A stretch of 64,000 nucleotides of DNA from Vibrio neonatus. GTDB taxonomy: Bacteria > Pseudomonadota > Gammaproteobacteria > Enterobacterales > Vibrionaceae. A program made the position numbers and the translations under genes. Shown in pieces: positions 38,082 to 47,249 of the stretch; positions within the stretch are counted from its first letter, which is position 1; each line of letters opens with the position of its first letter. Below the pieces are notes generated by a model, which worked only from the letters and a program-made list of their open reading frames with translations, did no database searches and was not told where the DNA came from. The DNA lies in the NCBI RefSeq assembly GCF_024346975.1, contig NZ_AP024885.1, forward strand, positions 1,178,001-1,242,000. Reading direction: 5' to 3'.

Positions 38082-39914
38082 GTGACATCGCAGTTCGACT
38101 CAACCGCATTTCTTAGAACGGTTACACATCAGCCCGGCGTTTATCGAATGTATAACGCCGAGGCTGTTGTCATTTATGTAGGCAAGGCGAAAGATCTTCA
38201 AAAGCGCCTTAGCAGCTACTTCAGAAAAAAGCTCGATAACGAAAAAACACGTGCCTTGGTCAGTCACATTGACCACATCGACGTGACGGTTACTCATACC
38301 GAAACCGAAGCCTTAATCCTTGAGCATAACTACATCAAACAGTACTTACCTAAGTACAATGTGTTGCTCAGAGACGACAAATCCTACCCGTATATTTTCA
38401 TCAGTCATCACAAGCATCCTCGTTTGTCCCTACATCGCGGCTCAAAAAAGCGTAAGGGCGAGTATTTTGGTCCGTATCCAGATTCTGGAGCGGTGCGCCA
38501 AACGTTGCATCTATTGCAAAAAATCTTACCGATGCGCCAATGTGAAGACACCATCTATGCCAATCGAACGCGGCCTTGTTTGATGTATCAAATTGGACGA
38601 TGTGCAGCGCCTTGTGTGAAGAGCATTATCTCCGATGAAGAGTATCAAGACTTAGTGCAATGGGTGCGCTTGTTCTTGCAGGGCAAAGACAAACAAGTGG
38701 TCGAGTTGTTAATTGCCAAAATGGACGAAGCCAGTCGAGGTCTCAAGTTTGAGCAAGCGGCGCAGTTTCGGGATCAAATTCAAGCCATTCGCCGCATTCA
38801 AGAACAGCAGTTTGTCTCCGAAGACAGCTTTGATGATATTGACGTGCTCGGCTTTGCTCAAGAATCTGGTGTAGCTTGTATTCATATTTTGATGATTCGT
38901 CAGGGTAAGATTCTCGGCAGTCGCAGCTTCTTTCCAAAAATTCCGAACAACAGCCAAACCGAAGAGATTTTTTATAGTTTTATTAGCCAATACTATTTGA
39001 ATCAATCTGAGGGCAGGGGTTTACCCAGTCGCTTAGTGTTCGCCTCGGGTTTGCTTGAGGATGAAAAGCCTTTCCAAGAAGCATTGACACAAATGGCAGG
39101 TCGGCACGTCAGTTTTCATACCAATCCTAGTGGGCATCGTGCTCGCTATTTGAAACTGGCAAATACTAATGCACTCAGTGCAATTACGACTAAAATTAAT
39201 CATAAGATGACCATCTCGCAGAGGTTCAAAGAGCTTCAGCAAGTGCTGAATATGGATTCGATTCGTCGCATGGAATGTTTTGATATCAGTCATACCATGG
39301 GTGAGAGCACCATAGCCTCCTGTGTGGTATTTAATCATGAAGGACCAGTTAAGCCAGAATATCGTCGCTACAACATCACAGGCATCACCGGTGGGGATGA
39401 TTATGCGGCGATGGGGCAGGTACTTGAGCGTCGTTATTCCAAGCAGATAGATGTAGATAAAATTCCCGATATCATTTTCATTGATGGTGGTAAGGGACAA
39501 CTGAATCGCGCTATTGAGATCATTTCTAAATATTGGGATCAGTGGCCGAAACGTCCACGCTTAATTGGTATCGCCAAAGGCGTCACGCGTAAGCCGGGCC
39601 TTGAAACTATGATTACTGCTGAAGGTGAAGAGTTTAATATGGCTAGCGACGCGCCAGCGCTGCATTTAATGCAGCACATTCGCGATGAGAGCCATAATCA
39701 TGCGATTGCAGGGCACAGAGCGAAGCGAGGTAAAACGCGTCGCACTAGTGCACTGGAAGGCATAGAAGGAGTCGGGCCAAAACGTAGACAAGCTTTGTTG
39801 AAATATATGGGCGGTTTACAAGAACTGAAGAGGGCCAGCGCTGAAGAAATAGCCAAAGTGCCAGGTATCAGTAATTCTTTAGCAGAAAAGATAGTTCAAG
39901 CGTTGCAACACTAA
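38082..39914 (+). CDS. uvrC: excinuclease ABC subunit C
   Basis: A 610-residue nuclease making both incisions in nucleotide-excision repair. In order: GIY-YIG domain ([27 protein letters not shown], key residues), the Cys cluster [13 protein letters not shown], the UVR motif ([13 protein letters not shown]), the RNase H-like C-nuclease ([27 protein letters not shown]), and tandem helix-hairpin-helix at the end. The GTG at 38082 touches the uvrY stop (TAG-GTG), so translation is coupled. Confidence 0.96.
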   Translation: MTSQFDSTAFLRTVTHQPGVYRMYNAEAVVIYVGKAKDLQKRLSSYFRKKLDNEKTRALVSHIDHIDVTVTHTETEALILEHNYIKQYLPKYNVLLRDDKSYPYIFISHHKHPRLSLHRGSKKRKGEYFGPYPDSGAVRQTLHLLQKILPMRQCEDTIYANRTRPCLMYQIGRCAAPCVKSIISDEEYQDLVQWVRLFLQGKDKQVVELLIAKMDEASRGLKFEQAAQFRDQIQAIRRIQEQQFVSEDSFDDIDVLGFAQESGVACIHILMIRQGKILGSRSFFPKIPNNSQTEEIFYSFISQYYLNQSEGRGLPSRLVFASGLLEDEKPFQEALTQMAGRHVSFHTNPSGHRARYLKLANTNALSAITTKINHKMTISQRFKELQQVLNMDSIRRMECFDISHTMGESTIASCVVFNHEGPVKPEYRRYNITGITGGDDYAAMGQVLERRYSKQIDVDKIPDIIFIDGGKGQLNRAIEIISKYWDQWPKRPRLIGIAKGVTRKPGLETMITAEGEEFNMASDAPALHLMQHIRDESHNHAIAGHRAKRGKTRRTSALEGIEGVGPKRRQALLKYMGGLQELKRASAEEIAKVPGISNSLAEKIVQALQH

Positions 39915-39991
39915 CTAAAATCCCGCAACATTAGGGATAAACCTATAGCCAAATAAGCATGTCCATTTGACGTGCCTTCAGAGTAAATAAA

Positions 39992-40546
39992 ATGCGATTT
40001 ACTATCCCGAATATTCTTACCTTGATTCGCCTATTCTTGATCCCAGTGTTTGTCATTGTGTTCTATCTGCCATTTTCATGGGCACCTTTTACAGCAGCAA
40101 TGGTGTTCTGGGTTGCCGGGTTTACTGACTGGCTCGATGGGGTGTTGGCGCGTAAGTTAGGGCAGACATCGCGTTTTGGTGCATTTTTAGATCCTGTTGC
40201 GGATAAAGTGATGGTGGCAACCGCGCTATTATTGATTGCCGAGCATTACAATACGATTTGGATTACGGTTCCGGCCATCATAATGATTTCCCGAGAAATC
40301 ATTATCTCAGCATTAAGAGAGTGGATGGCGGAAATAGGCAAACGTGCTAGCGTTGCCGTGTCGTGGATTGGTAAAGTGAAAACCTTTGCGCAAATGTTTG
40401 CCTTATGGGTGCTGATTTGGCGTTATGACGATTGGATGATTTGGATTGGTTTCCTATCTTTGTTTATTGCGACCGTGCTTACCTTGTGGTCTATGGTGCA
40501 ATATTTGAATGCCGCCAAAGACGATTTGCTTCACGCAGACGAATAA
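39992..40546 (+). CDS. pgsA: CDP-diacylglycerol-glycerol-3-phosphate 3-phosphatidyltransferase
   Basis: A 184-residue membrane enzyme making phosphatidylglycerol phosphate. The CDP-alcohol phosphotransferase signature is complete: [20 protein letters not shown] followed by LDPVADK. It is third in uvrY-uvrC-pgsA, the same order as in E. coli, with tRNA genes downstream there as here. Confidence 0.96.
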   Translation: MRFTIPNILTLIRLFLIPVFVIVFYLPFSWAPFTAAMVFWVAGFTDWLDGVLARKLGQTSRFGAFLDPVADKVMVATALLLIAEHYNTIWITVPAIIMISREIIISALREWMAEIGKRASVAVSWIGKVKTFAQMFALWVLIWRYDDWMIWIGFLSLFIATVLTLWSMVQYLNAAKDDLLHADE

Positions 40547-40560
40547 TTTAAAAATAAAAT

Positions 40561-40584
40561 AACCAGCGAAAGCTGGTTTTTTTA
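40561..40584 (+). terminator. terminator after pgsA
   Basis: AACCAGC / GCTGGTT stem, GAAA loop, seven T. Confidence 0.85.
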
Positions 40585-40781
40585 TGCCTTCAGCGTCTAG
40601 TTGTGCCTATTTTGCATAACCTTGAACATCAAACCAAAACAAACAATGAGTTACTCAAAAATAGCCTGAAGAAAAATAAAGCAATTTAGGTGGATTTTAA
40701 TCAATTTTTGATACTTATCTAACCATCTTGCCAAGGTTTGTTTGTAAAGCGAGCAAACGAATCATAATTCGAAAAATTTTA

Positions 40782-40809
40782 TTGACTCACAGGGTCGAAT
40801 CCGTAAAAT
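40782..40809 (+). promoter_or_regulatory. promoter of the tRNA array
   Basis: TTGACT (40782-40787) and TAAAAT (40804-40809) are 16 bases apart; the GC-rich GCCACCCC just after the -10 resembles the discriminator of stringently controlled stable-RNA promoters. It lies 43 bases before the first tRNA. Confidence 0.75.
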
Positions 40810-40852
40810 GCCACCCCGTACCCAAGAGGAATTAACTCTTAAGCAGTACGAC

Positions 40853-40926
40853 GGCGCCTTGGCAGAGTGGCTATGCAGCGGATTGCAAATCCGTGGACCT
40901 CGGTTCGATTCCGGGAGGCGCCTCCA
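40853..40926 (+). tRNA. tRNA-Cys (GCA)
   Basis: 74 bases with encoded CCA; anticodon GCA in the loop GATTGCAAATC; acceptor arms GGCGCC/GGCGCC; TTCGATT T-loop. First of the array. Confidence 0.96.
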
Positions 40927-40944
40927 TTCTCTTAACGAGAATAT

Positions 40945-41020
40945 GCGACACTAGCTCAGTTGGTAGAGCGCAACCTTGCCAAGGTTGAGGTCACGAGTTC
41001 GAACCTCGTGTGTCGCTCCA
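40945..41020 (+). tRNA. tRNA-Gly (GCC)
   Basis: 76 bases with encoded CCA; anticodon GCC in CCTTGCCAAGG; acceptor GCGACAC/GTGTCGC. Confidence 0.96.
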
Positions 41021-41097
41021 AATTTTACGATATGGCGTTAAGCGATATCAGATGGTGTTTTACTTTTCAGTAATCGGCATCGCAACAAGTTTTGCGT

Positions 41098-41184
41098 GCC
41101 CTGGTGGTGGAATTGGTAGACACAAGGGATTTAAAATCCCTCGGCGTTCGCGCTGTGCCGGTTCAAGTCCGGCCCGGGGCACCA
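41098..41184 (+). tRNA. tRNA-Leu (TAA)
   Basis: 87 bases with a long variable arm and encoded CCA; anticodon TAA in GGGATTTAAAATCCC. Confidence 0.96.
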
Positions 41185-41252
41185 TCTATTTAGAGTATGG
41201 CCAAGTCGTTCTCTTGATGTAAAAATGAAGCTTAGCTTCAACAAAAGAATAT

Positions 41253-41326
41253 GGCGCCTTGGCAGAGTGGCTATGCAGCGGATTGCAAATCCGTGGACCT
41301 CGGTTCGATTCCGGGAGGCGCCTCCA
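41253..41326 (+). tRNA. tRNA-Cys (GCA), second copy
   Basis: Identical to the copy at 40853; part of the duplicated Cys-Gly-Leu unit. Confidence 0.96.
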
Positions 41327-41365
41327 TTATTCTTTAGCAAAAACTATTATTTAGAAATAGATAAT

Positions 41366-41441
41366 GCGACACTAGCTCAGTTGGTAGAGCGCAACCTTGC
41401 CAAGGTTGAGGTCACGAGTTCGAACCTCGTGTGTCGCTCCA
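41366..41441 (+). tRNA. tRNA-Gly (GCC), second copy
   Basis: Identical to the copy at 40945; the spacer after it (about 75 bases) is also duplicated, with one base deleted. Confidence 0.96.
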
Positions 41442-41517
41442 AATTTTACGATATGGCGTAAGCGATATCAGATGGTGTTTTACTTTTCAGTAATCGGCAT
41501 CGCAACAAGTTTTGCGT

Positions 41518-41604
41518 GCCCTGGTGGTGGAATTGGTAGACACAAGGGATTTAAAATCCCTCGGCGTTCGCGCTGTGCCGGTTCAAGTCCGGCCCGGGGC
41601 ACCA
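41518..41604 (+). tRNA. tRNA-Leu (TAA), second copy
   Basis: Identical to the copy at 41098. Confidence 0.96.
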
Positions 41605-41670
41605 TCTATTTATAAGTCAGTTACTACTTTAAAGTAACTAGGATTCATAAGAGTCCTGTAAAAGAAAAAT

Positions 41671-41746
41671 GCGACACTAGCTCAGTTGGTAGAGCGCAAC
41701 CTTGCCAAGGTTGAGGTCACGAGTTCGAACCTCGTGTGTCGCTCCA
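41671..41746 (+). tRNA. tRNA-Gly (GCC), third copy
   Basis: Identical tRNA body to the other two Gly genes; last in the array, followed by the terminator. Confidence 0.96.
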
Positions 41747-41754
41747 ATATAAGA

Positions 41755-41784
41755 AAGCCTTAGCAGCAATGCTAAGGCTTTTTT
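41755..41784 (+). terminator. terminator of the tRNA array
   Basis: AAGCCTTAGC / GCTAAGGCTT stem followed by T; the IS200-type element begins inside its T tail. Confidence 0.85.
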
Positions 41785-42499
41785 GTTGTATAGAGAAAAC
41801 CCCCAGCTAGGCTGGGGGTTCAGTAAAGCTTACAGCTATGAGTCAGTTATAAAACCCCTTTCAATTTGATAAAAATACCTTGTGGTCTGGCAACTACAAG
41901 AGTTGAATTAAAATTGAAAGGGGGTCCCAATGGGGGACGAAAAGAGCTTAGCGCACACGCGCTGGAATTGTAAATATCATATAGTTTTTGCACCAAAATA
42001 TAGAAGACAGGTGTTCTATGGTGAAAAAAGGAGAGCTGTAGGTGAAATATTACGAAAGCTATGTGAATGGAAAAATGTAAATATCATTGAAGCAGAATGT
42101 TGTGTGGATCATATCCATATGCTTTTAGAAATACCGCCTAAGATGAGTGTTTCAGCGTTTATGGGGTATTTGAAAGGTAAAAGTAGTTTGATGTTGTATG
42201 AGCGGTTTGGCAATTTGAAATTTAAATATAGAAACCGAGAGTTTTGGTGCCGTGGATATTATGTAGATACGGTTGGAAAAAATACTAGCAAGATCAAAAG
42301 TTACATAAAGCACCAATTAGAACAGGATAAGATGGGGGAGCAGTTATCGATCCCGTATCCAGGTAGCCCGTTTACGGGCCGTAAGTAACAATTTTTATGC
42401 AAATGTCAGATCATTATGCGCCTGCTAGGGCGCTGCCAGCATGAAAGCCTTATAGGCGCATATGAAAAACCTCCGGCTATGCCGGAGGATTATTTTTTT
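41783..42499 (+). mobile_element. IS200/IS605-family insertion sequence, copy 1
   Basis: About 717 bp, bounds set by comparison with copy 2 at 59972 (first and last shared bases; the ends lie in short repeats, so a few bases are uncertain). It has no terminal inverted repeats and no target duplication, as expected of the family. Left-end hairpin: AACCCCCAGC TAG GCTGGGGGTT (41798-41820). Right-end hairpin: CCTCCGGC TAT GCCGGAGG (42470-42488) followed by seven T. A 13-bp internal dyad (41855-41867 with 41911-41923) covers the transposase ribosome-binding site. Confidence 0.9.
41930..42388 (+). CDS. tnpA: IS200-type Y1 transposase TnpA
   Basis: A 152-residue HUH single-strand transposase. The HUH motif is H61-I-H63 (ECCVDHIHMLLEIP) and the catalytic Tyr is most likely Y125 (KIKSYIKHQ). 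The G-rich ribosome-binding site before the ATG lies in the 3' arm of a leader hairpin, which should keep translation low, as in Salmonella IS200. No TnpB/IscB partner is present. Confidence 0.95.
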   Translation: MGDEKSLAHTRWNCKYHIVFAPKYRRQVFYGEKRRAVGEILRKLCEWKNVNIIEAECCVDHIHMLLEIPPKMSVSAFMGYLKGKSSLMLYERFGNLKFKYRNREFWCRGYYVDTVGKNTSKIKSYIKHQLEQDKMGEQLSIPYPGSPFTGRK

Positions 42500-43017
42500 G
42501 TGTCAGTTTTTGTATTGAATATTGATAGCAAGATGTCAGTTTATGTAAGCGTAAGGGCTGAAATATTGCTAGTGAAACATTTTGAAAACAAATTAAGTGC
42601 ATATTTTGACTGTTTTGCGTGTTGGGTATTGCTAAATGCCTATTTTCTTGATAAATTCCCGCGCAATCTCAGAGTGCTCTGAGGGACACGCGTAATAACC
42701 ATCCTGAGCTGATTGTGATATTACGTAGGGTAGGTATCAAACGAACGTCGTTTGATAGATGGGAATAACCATGTCAGTGATGACATAGCGATAGGCAACC
42801 CAACATGAATCAATCAAATCTGATAATCAGCTTTAAACTTCCGGCTTACGATATCGTAACTGAGCCTTGATCCGTCAATTCTGACAGTTCACCCCAATGT
42901 AATTATTTTCTTAATGTCTCTTATTTAGAGAGGCTTGCGTACACTAAATCAATATCACTTTAGATCAGAAATTTTCTCAAGATCTAGGGTAATGATTACT
43001 TCAATTTAGGTAAACTT
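42500..43017. other. 518-bp leader region of the norspermidine genes
   Basis: Gene-free sequence between the IS and the DABA aminotransferase/decarboxylase gene. The first 150 bases look unremarkable. 42659-42801 holds a dense set of hairpins (separate entry). A TACACT at 42940-42945 may be a promoter -10 nearer the gene, and TTTAGG at 43005-43010 is the ribosome-binding site. Confidence 0.5.
42659..42801 (+). ncRNA. candidate structured RNA upstream of norspermidine genes
   Basis: Within 143 bases: hairpin CTCAGAG/CTCTGAG (42668-42683); long-range pair CGTAATA (42691-42697) with TATTACG (42719-42725); a 10-bp hairpin TATCAAACGA/TCGTTTGATA with loop ACG (42735-42757); ATGTCA/TGACAT with a GTGA loop (42771-42786); and GGGT (42728-42731) with ACCC (42798-42801) closing a three-way junction around the last two. 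AATAACCAT occurs at 42694 and again at 42764. No known riboswitch class was recognised. It could be a cis-acting leader or an independent small RNA; strand is assumed from the downstream operon. Confidence 0.45.
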
Positions 43018-45909
43018 ATGAGTTCTGCATTTGAATTTGAAATGTCGGCGGCGAATGCTGCTTTTTCAAGTGATGTTCCTATTGTTGACGGTATTTATGA
43101 CCTCACACCGGATCAAATGTTAATTGATCAAGCTGAGCACGAATCTGAAGTTCGTTCTTATCCTCGTCGTATTCCTCTTGCCATTAAACGCGCGTATGGC
43201 GCACTAGTGGAAGATACTCGTGGACAACTGTTTTTAGATTGTTTAGCGGGTGCGGGTACATTAGCACTTGGCTACAATCACCCAGAAATTAACACTGCTC
43301 TAAAAGAGCAATTAGAAAGTGGCTTGCCATATCAAACCCTTGATATCACAACTCAAGCTAAAGACACTTTCATTAAACGTGTTAAAGGCTTCTTACCTGA
43401 AGAGTTTGCTAGAAATTCAGCTATACAGTTTTGCGGTCCTTCTGGCGCAGATGCGGTAGAAGCGGCGATTAAGCTGGCCAAGCAAACCACTGGACGCAAC
43501 ACTGTGTTTGCATTTCGCGGTGCATACCACGGCATGACAAACGGCACTATGGGTATGATGGGTAACCTGAATACGAAAGCGCGTCGCACTGGCTTAATGT
43601 CAGACGTACACTTTATGCCATTTCCATACAATCTACGCTGCCCATTTGGCCTAGGCGGAGAAGCGGGCGCAAAAGCCAGTATTCGTTACATTGAGCGTCT
43701 GCTTAATGATGATGAAGCGGGCATCATGAAACCGGCGGCAATTTTTGTCGAACCTGTGCAAGGCGAGGGCGGCGTTATTCCTGCTCCTGCTTCTTGGTTA
43801 CGTGAGTTGCGTCGTATTTGTGATGAGCACCAAATCCTATTGGTATTGGATGAAATCCAATGTGGCGTTGGTAAAACTGGTTATCGTTTTGCTTTTGAAG
43901 AAGCGGGCATTAGCCCTGATATCCTGTGTCTTTCTAAGGCCATTGGTGGCGGTCTGCCAATGTCGTTGTTGGTATTTAAGAAAGAAAACGACACTTGGAA
44001 TGCCGGTGAGCACACGGGTACATTCCGTGGTAACCAACTGGCAATGGTCACGGGCGCAAAAGCGCTAGAAATCATTGAACGCGATAAGCTGGTTGAGCAT
44101 GCCGCTACAGCAGGTCAGTACCTACGTGAAGGGCTAGAAGCGATTCAACAGCGCGTAAACTGCATTGCAGAAGTGCGTGGTAAAGGCCTGATGTTAGGCG
44201 TTGAAATTGCAAAAGCTAATGGCGAGCGCAACAAATTTGATGAACGCGCCTCTGATGGCGATTTAACCCTAGCGATTCAACGTGCGGCGCTTGAGCGTGG
44301 CTTAATTGTTGAAAAGGGCGGTCGTGATGGCAGCGTAATTCGTTTCTTGCCGCCTTTGATTATCTCTTACGCACAAATCGATTTTGCATTGCAAACTCTT
44401 GAGCAAGCTATTTTGGCTGCGGGCGGATCTTACGTTGATCCTGAGCCGACCAACAAGCAGTGGCAAAAACACTTTGTACATACTGGCGCTGAAGGCGCAA
44501 ACGAATTTGCCAAAGTGATGCACCACACTGTGGATGCAATGAAAACGGTATTTGCAGCGATTGATCAGCCTTATTCAGGCATGAAACCGCAAGAGTTAGA
44601 AGCGAAAATCAATCAAGTTGACCTAAACAACGGTAATCAAGCGTTAACCGAGGTTGTGGATAATGCTTCGGATCTAGTGGCGAAAAACTCCATTATCGTG
44701 CAGCACCCAAACTGTATTGCGCACTTGCATACACCACCGTTGATGCCTTCCATTGCCGCTGAAACCATGATTGCGGCGTTAAACCAATCAATGGATTCTT
44801 GGGACCAAGCCTCTGCTGCGACCTATGTTGAGCAAAAAGTGGTGGATTGGCTGTGTGAGCAATATCAAATGGGCGCAAGCTCTGATGGCGTATTTACCAG
44901 CGGTGGCACTCAAAGCAACCAAATGGGTTTATTACTCGCACGTGACTGGTTTGCAGATGTGACGAGCAAGCACTCTATACAGAAGCTAGGCAATCCTGAT
45001 TACGCCGATAAACTGCGCATTATCTGCTCTGATAAATCGCACTTTACGGTACAAAAATCAGCGGCGTGGATGGGACTGGGTGAAAAGTCGGTCATCTGCG
45101 TAGACACCTTTGCTGATGGCACTATGGATACCGAAGCACTGGCTGAAACCATCGCTAAAGCAAAACAAGACGGTTTAATGCCATTTGCGCTAGTGGCGAC
45201 GGCGGGCACGACCGATCATGGCGCGATTGATGATATCAATGCGATGGCGAAAATTGCCAGTGATGAAAACCTTTGGCTACATGTCGACAGTGCCTATGGC
45301 GGCGCTTTGATTTTGAGCAGTCATAAAGAGCGTTTGCAAGGCATTGAAAAGGCCGATTCAGTATCGGTGGATTTCCACAAACTGTTTTATCAAACTATTA
45401 GCTGTGGTTCATTGCTAGTCAAAGATAAAGCCAACTTTAAGTACTTGCTTCATCATGCTGATTATCTAAACCGTGAACACGATGAGTTGCCAAATCTCGT
45501 GGATAAAACCATGGCGACTACCAAGCGTTTTGACGCGCTAAAAGTGTATATGACCATGCAAAATGTGGGTCCTAAAGCACTGGGTGAAATGGTTGATCAT
45601 CTTTTAGAGCAAACTCAGCAAGTTGCGAAAATGGTTCAACAACATGAAATGTTTGAACTTCTTGCCACCCCTGCGCTTTCAACCGTGCTTTTGCGTTGCA
45701 AGCATGTGGATGCTGAACGTCTGGATACGCTGAATCAAAAAGTGCGTATTGAAGCCTTAGTTCGCGGCGTGGCGGTATTGGGTGAGACTGTTGTTGATGG
45801 GCATAGTGCTCTGAAATTTACCATCTTGAACCCGTGTCTGACTCTGTCAGATTTTGAAACCCTATTAAATAACATTGATAAGCTAGCGGTAGAGCTAGCG
45901 GCACAGTAA
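43018..45909 (+). CDS. fused 2,4-diaminobutyrate aminotransferase / 2,4-diaminobutyrate decarboxylase
   Basis: A 963-residue two-enzyme fusion that makes 1,3-diaminopropane from aspartate semialdehyde, the first stage of norspermidine synthesis. Residues 1-470: class III aminotransferase, with DEIQCG (278-283) and PLP lysine K307 (CLSKAIGGGLP). Residues 480-963: group II PLP decarboxylase, with FTSGGTQSN, HVDSAYGG (755-762) and PLP lysine K788 (VDFHKLFYQ). Vibrio species are known to carry this fusion; other bacteria have separate dat and ddc genes. The next gene starts 12 bases on. Confidence 0.93.
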   Translation: MSSAFEFEMSAANAAFSSDVPIVDGIYDLTPDQMLIDQAEHESEVRSYPRRIPLAIKRAYGALVEDTRGQLFLDCLAGAGTLALGYNHPEINTALKEQLESGLPYQTLDITTQAKDTFIKRVKGFLPEEFARNSAIQFCGPSGADAVEAAIKLAKQTTGRNTVFAFRGAYHGMTNGTMGMMGNLNTKARRTGLMSDVHFMPFPYNLRCPFGLGGEAGAKASIRYIERLLNDDEAGIMKPAAIFVEPVQGEGGVIPAPASWLRELRRICDEHQILLVLDEIQCGVGKTGYRFAFEEAGISPDILCLSKAIGGGLPMSLLVFKKENDTWNAGEHTGTFRGNQLAMVTGAKALEIIERDKLVEHAATAGQYLREGLEAIQQRVNCIAEVRGKGLMLGVEIAKANGERNKFDERASDGDLTLAIQRAALERGLIVEKGGRDGSVIRFLPPLIISYAQIDFALQTLEQAILAAGGSYVDPEPTNKQWQKHFVHTGAEGANEFAKVMHHTVDAMKTVFAAIDQPYSGMKPQELEAKINQVDLNNGNQALTEVVDNASDLVAKNSIIVQHPNCIAHLHTPPLMPSIAAETMIAALNQSMDSWDQASAATYVEQKVVDWLCEQYQMGASSDGVFTSGGTQSNQMGLLLARDWFADVTSKHSIQKLGNPDYADKLRIICSDKSHFTVQKSAAWMGLGEKSVICVDTFADGTMDTEALAETIAKAKQDGLMPFALVATAGTTDHGAIDDINAMAKIASDENLWLHVDSAYGGALILSSHKERLQGIEKADSVSVDFHKLFYQTISCGSLLVKDKANFKYLLHHADYLNREHDELPNLVDKTMATTKRFDALKVYMTMQNVGPKALGEMVDHLLEQTQQVAKMVQQHEMFELLATPALSTVLLRCKHVDAERLDTLNQKVRIEALVRGVAVLGETVVDGHSALKFTILNPCLTLSDFETLLNNIDKLAVELAAQ

Positions 45910-45921
45910 AGGAAATATAAA

Positions 45922-47169
45922 ATGGCTGTTTTACAAATTGGCGCTGGTGGCGTTGGTTGGGTAGTTGCGCACAAAGCGGCGCAGAACAATGAAGTGCTAG
46001 GTGATATCACAATCGCATCTCGCACTATCGCTAAATGTGACAAAATCATTGAATCGATCAAAGGTAAAAACAACCTTAAAGATCCTACTAAAAAGCTAGA
46101 ATCACGCGCTGTAGACGCTGACGATGTTGCCGCTTTAGTGGCGCTTATCAATGACGTAAAACCCGATCTTGTGATTAACGCCGGTCCTCCGTGGGTGAAC
46201 ATCACTATCATGGAAGCGTGTCTACAAGCCAAAGTGTCTTACCTAGATACTTCGGTTGCGGTTGATCTATGCTCTGAAGGCCAGCAAGTACCTCAAGCGT
46301 ACGATTGGCAGTGGGGCTTCCGTGACAAATTTAAGGAAGCGGGCATCACCGGTATTCTTGGCGCAGGTTTTGATCCAGGTGTGGTCAGCATCTTTGCTGC
46401 GCATGCGGTAAAACATCTGTTTGATGAAATCGATACTATCGACGTAATGGATGTGAACGCAGGCGATCACGGCAAGAAGTTTGCTACCAACTTTGATCCT
46501 GAAACCAACATGCTTGAAATCCAAGGTGACTCTTTCTACTGGGAAAATGGCGAGTGGAAACAAGTTGGCTGTCACGAGCGTATGTTTGAGTTTGATTTCC
46601 CGTTAGTGGGCAAGCACAAAGTGTACTCTATGGCGCACGATGAAGTGCGTTCAATGCAAGAGTTCATTCCGGCTAAGCGTATCGAATTTTGGATGGGCTT
46701 TGGCGATGCTTACCTAAACTACTTTAACTGTATGCGTGATATCGGTCTGCTTAGCCCAGATCCGCTAACACTGCACGACGGTACGGTTGTTCAGCCGCTG
46801 CATGTACTAAAAGCCATGCTACCTGATCCAACGTCTCTAGCTCCGGGTTACACAGGTAAAACTTGTATCGGTACTTGGGTTCGCGGCACTAAAGATGGCA
46901 AGCCTCGCGGCGTATTTATCTACAACAATGCCGATCATGAAGTGGCGTACGAAGATGTTGAACATCAAGCTATCTCATACACCACAGGCGTACCTGCCAT
47001 TACTGCAGCTCTGCAATATTTCCGTGGCAAATGGGCAGAAGCGGGCGTGTTTAACATGGAACAGCTAGACCCAGATCCGTTCCTAGAAACTATGCCTGAG
47101 ATTGGTTTAGACTGGCACGTACAAGAGCTGGATCCTGAGCAAGCACCGGACATTCAAATCCTTAAATAG
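45922..47169 (+). CDS. carboxynorspermidine synthase (saccharopine dehydrogenase family)
   Basis: A 415-residue NADPH-dependent enzyme that condenses aspartate semialdehyde with diaminopropane to carboxynorspermidine. The Rossmann motif VLQIGAGGVGWVVAHKAAQ is at the N-terminus, with VINAGPPWVN and ILGAGFDPGVVS after it. The reaction is assigned from its place between the DABA fusion gene and nspC, the known Vibrio pathway order. AAAGGAAATATAA gives a good ribosome-binding site. Confidence 0.92.
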   Translation: MAVLQIGAGGVGWVVAHKAAQNNEVLGDITIASRTIAKCDKIIESIKGKNNLKDPTKKLESRAVDADDVAALVALINDVKPDLVINAGPPWVNITIMEACLQAKVSYLDTSVAVDLCSEGQQVPQAYDWQWGFRDKFKEAGITGILGAGFDPGVVSIFAAHAVKHLFDEIDTIDVMDVNAGDHGKKFATNFDPETNMLEIQGDSFYWENGEWKQVGCHERMFEFDFPLVGKHKVYSMAHDEVRSMQEFIPAKRIEFWMGFGDAYLNYFNCMRDIGLLSPDPLTLHDGTVVQPLHVLKAMLPDPTSLAPGYTGKTCIGTWVRGTKDGKPRGVFIYNNADHEVAYEDVEHQAISYTTGVPAITAALQYFRGKWAEAGVFNMEQLDPDPFLETMPEIGLDWHVQELDPEQAPDIQILK

Positions 47170-47200
47170 AGTTTGAATCTAGAGTCTAATTTCTAATCTT

Positions 47201-47224
47201 AAAGCCAGTATTTATACTGGCTTT
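47201..47224 (+). terminator. intercistronic hairpin before nspC
   Basis: AAAGCCAGTA / TACTGGCTTT with a four-base loop, ending in TTTATTAG. It may partly terminate or process the mRNA between the dehydrogenase and nspC. Confidence 0.55.
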
Positions 47225-47249
47225 ATTAGCTTAATGAGTGAACGAATTG

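Noticed and set aside
39033..39500. 155-residue minus-strand ORF within uvrC
   Set aside because: Antisense to the conserved RNase H-like domain of UvrC.
40853..42499. tRNA array plus IS as a genomic-island attachment site
   Set aside because: No integrase, partial tRNA duplicate or att repeat was found; the IS is a simple IS200-type insertion and the repeats are whole tRNA genes.
42416..42682. 88-residue ORF across the right end of IS copy 1
   Set aside because: Its first third lies in the IS end hairpin and it is broken from the equivalent place in copy 2, so it is chance coding.
45735..46232. 165-residue minus-strand ORF across the DABA fusion / dehydrogenase junction
   Set aside because: Ser/Ala-rich antisense shadow spanning two confirmed genes.
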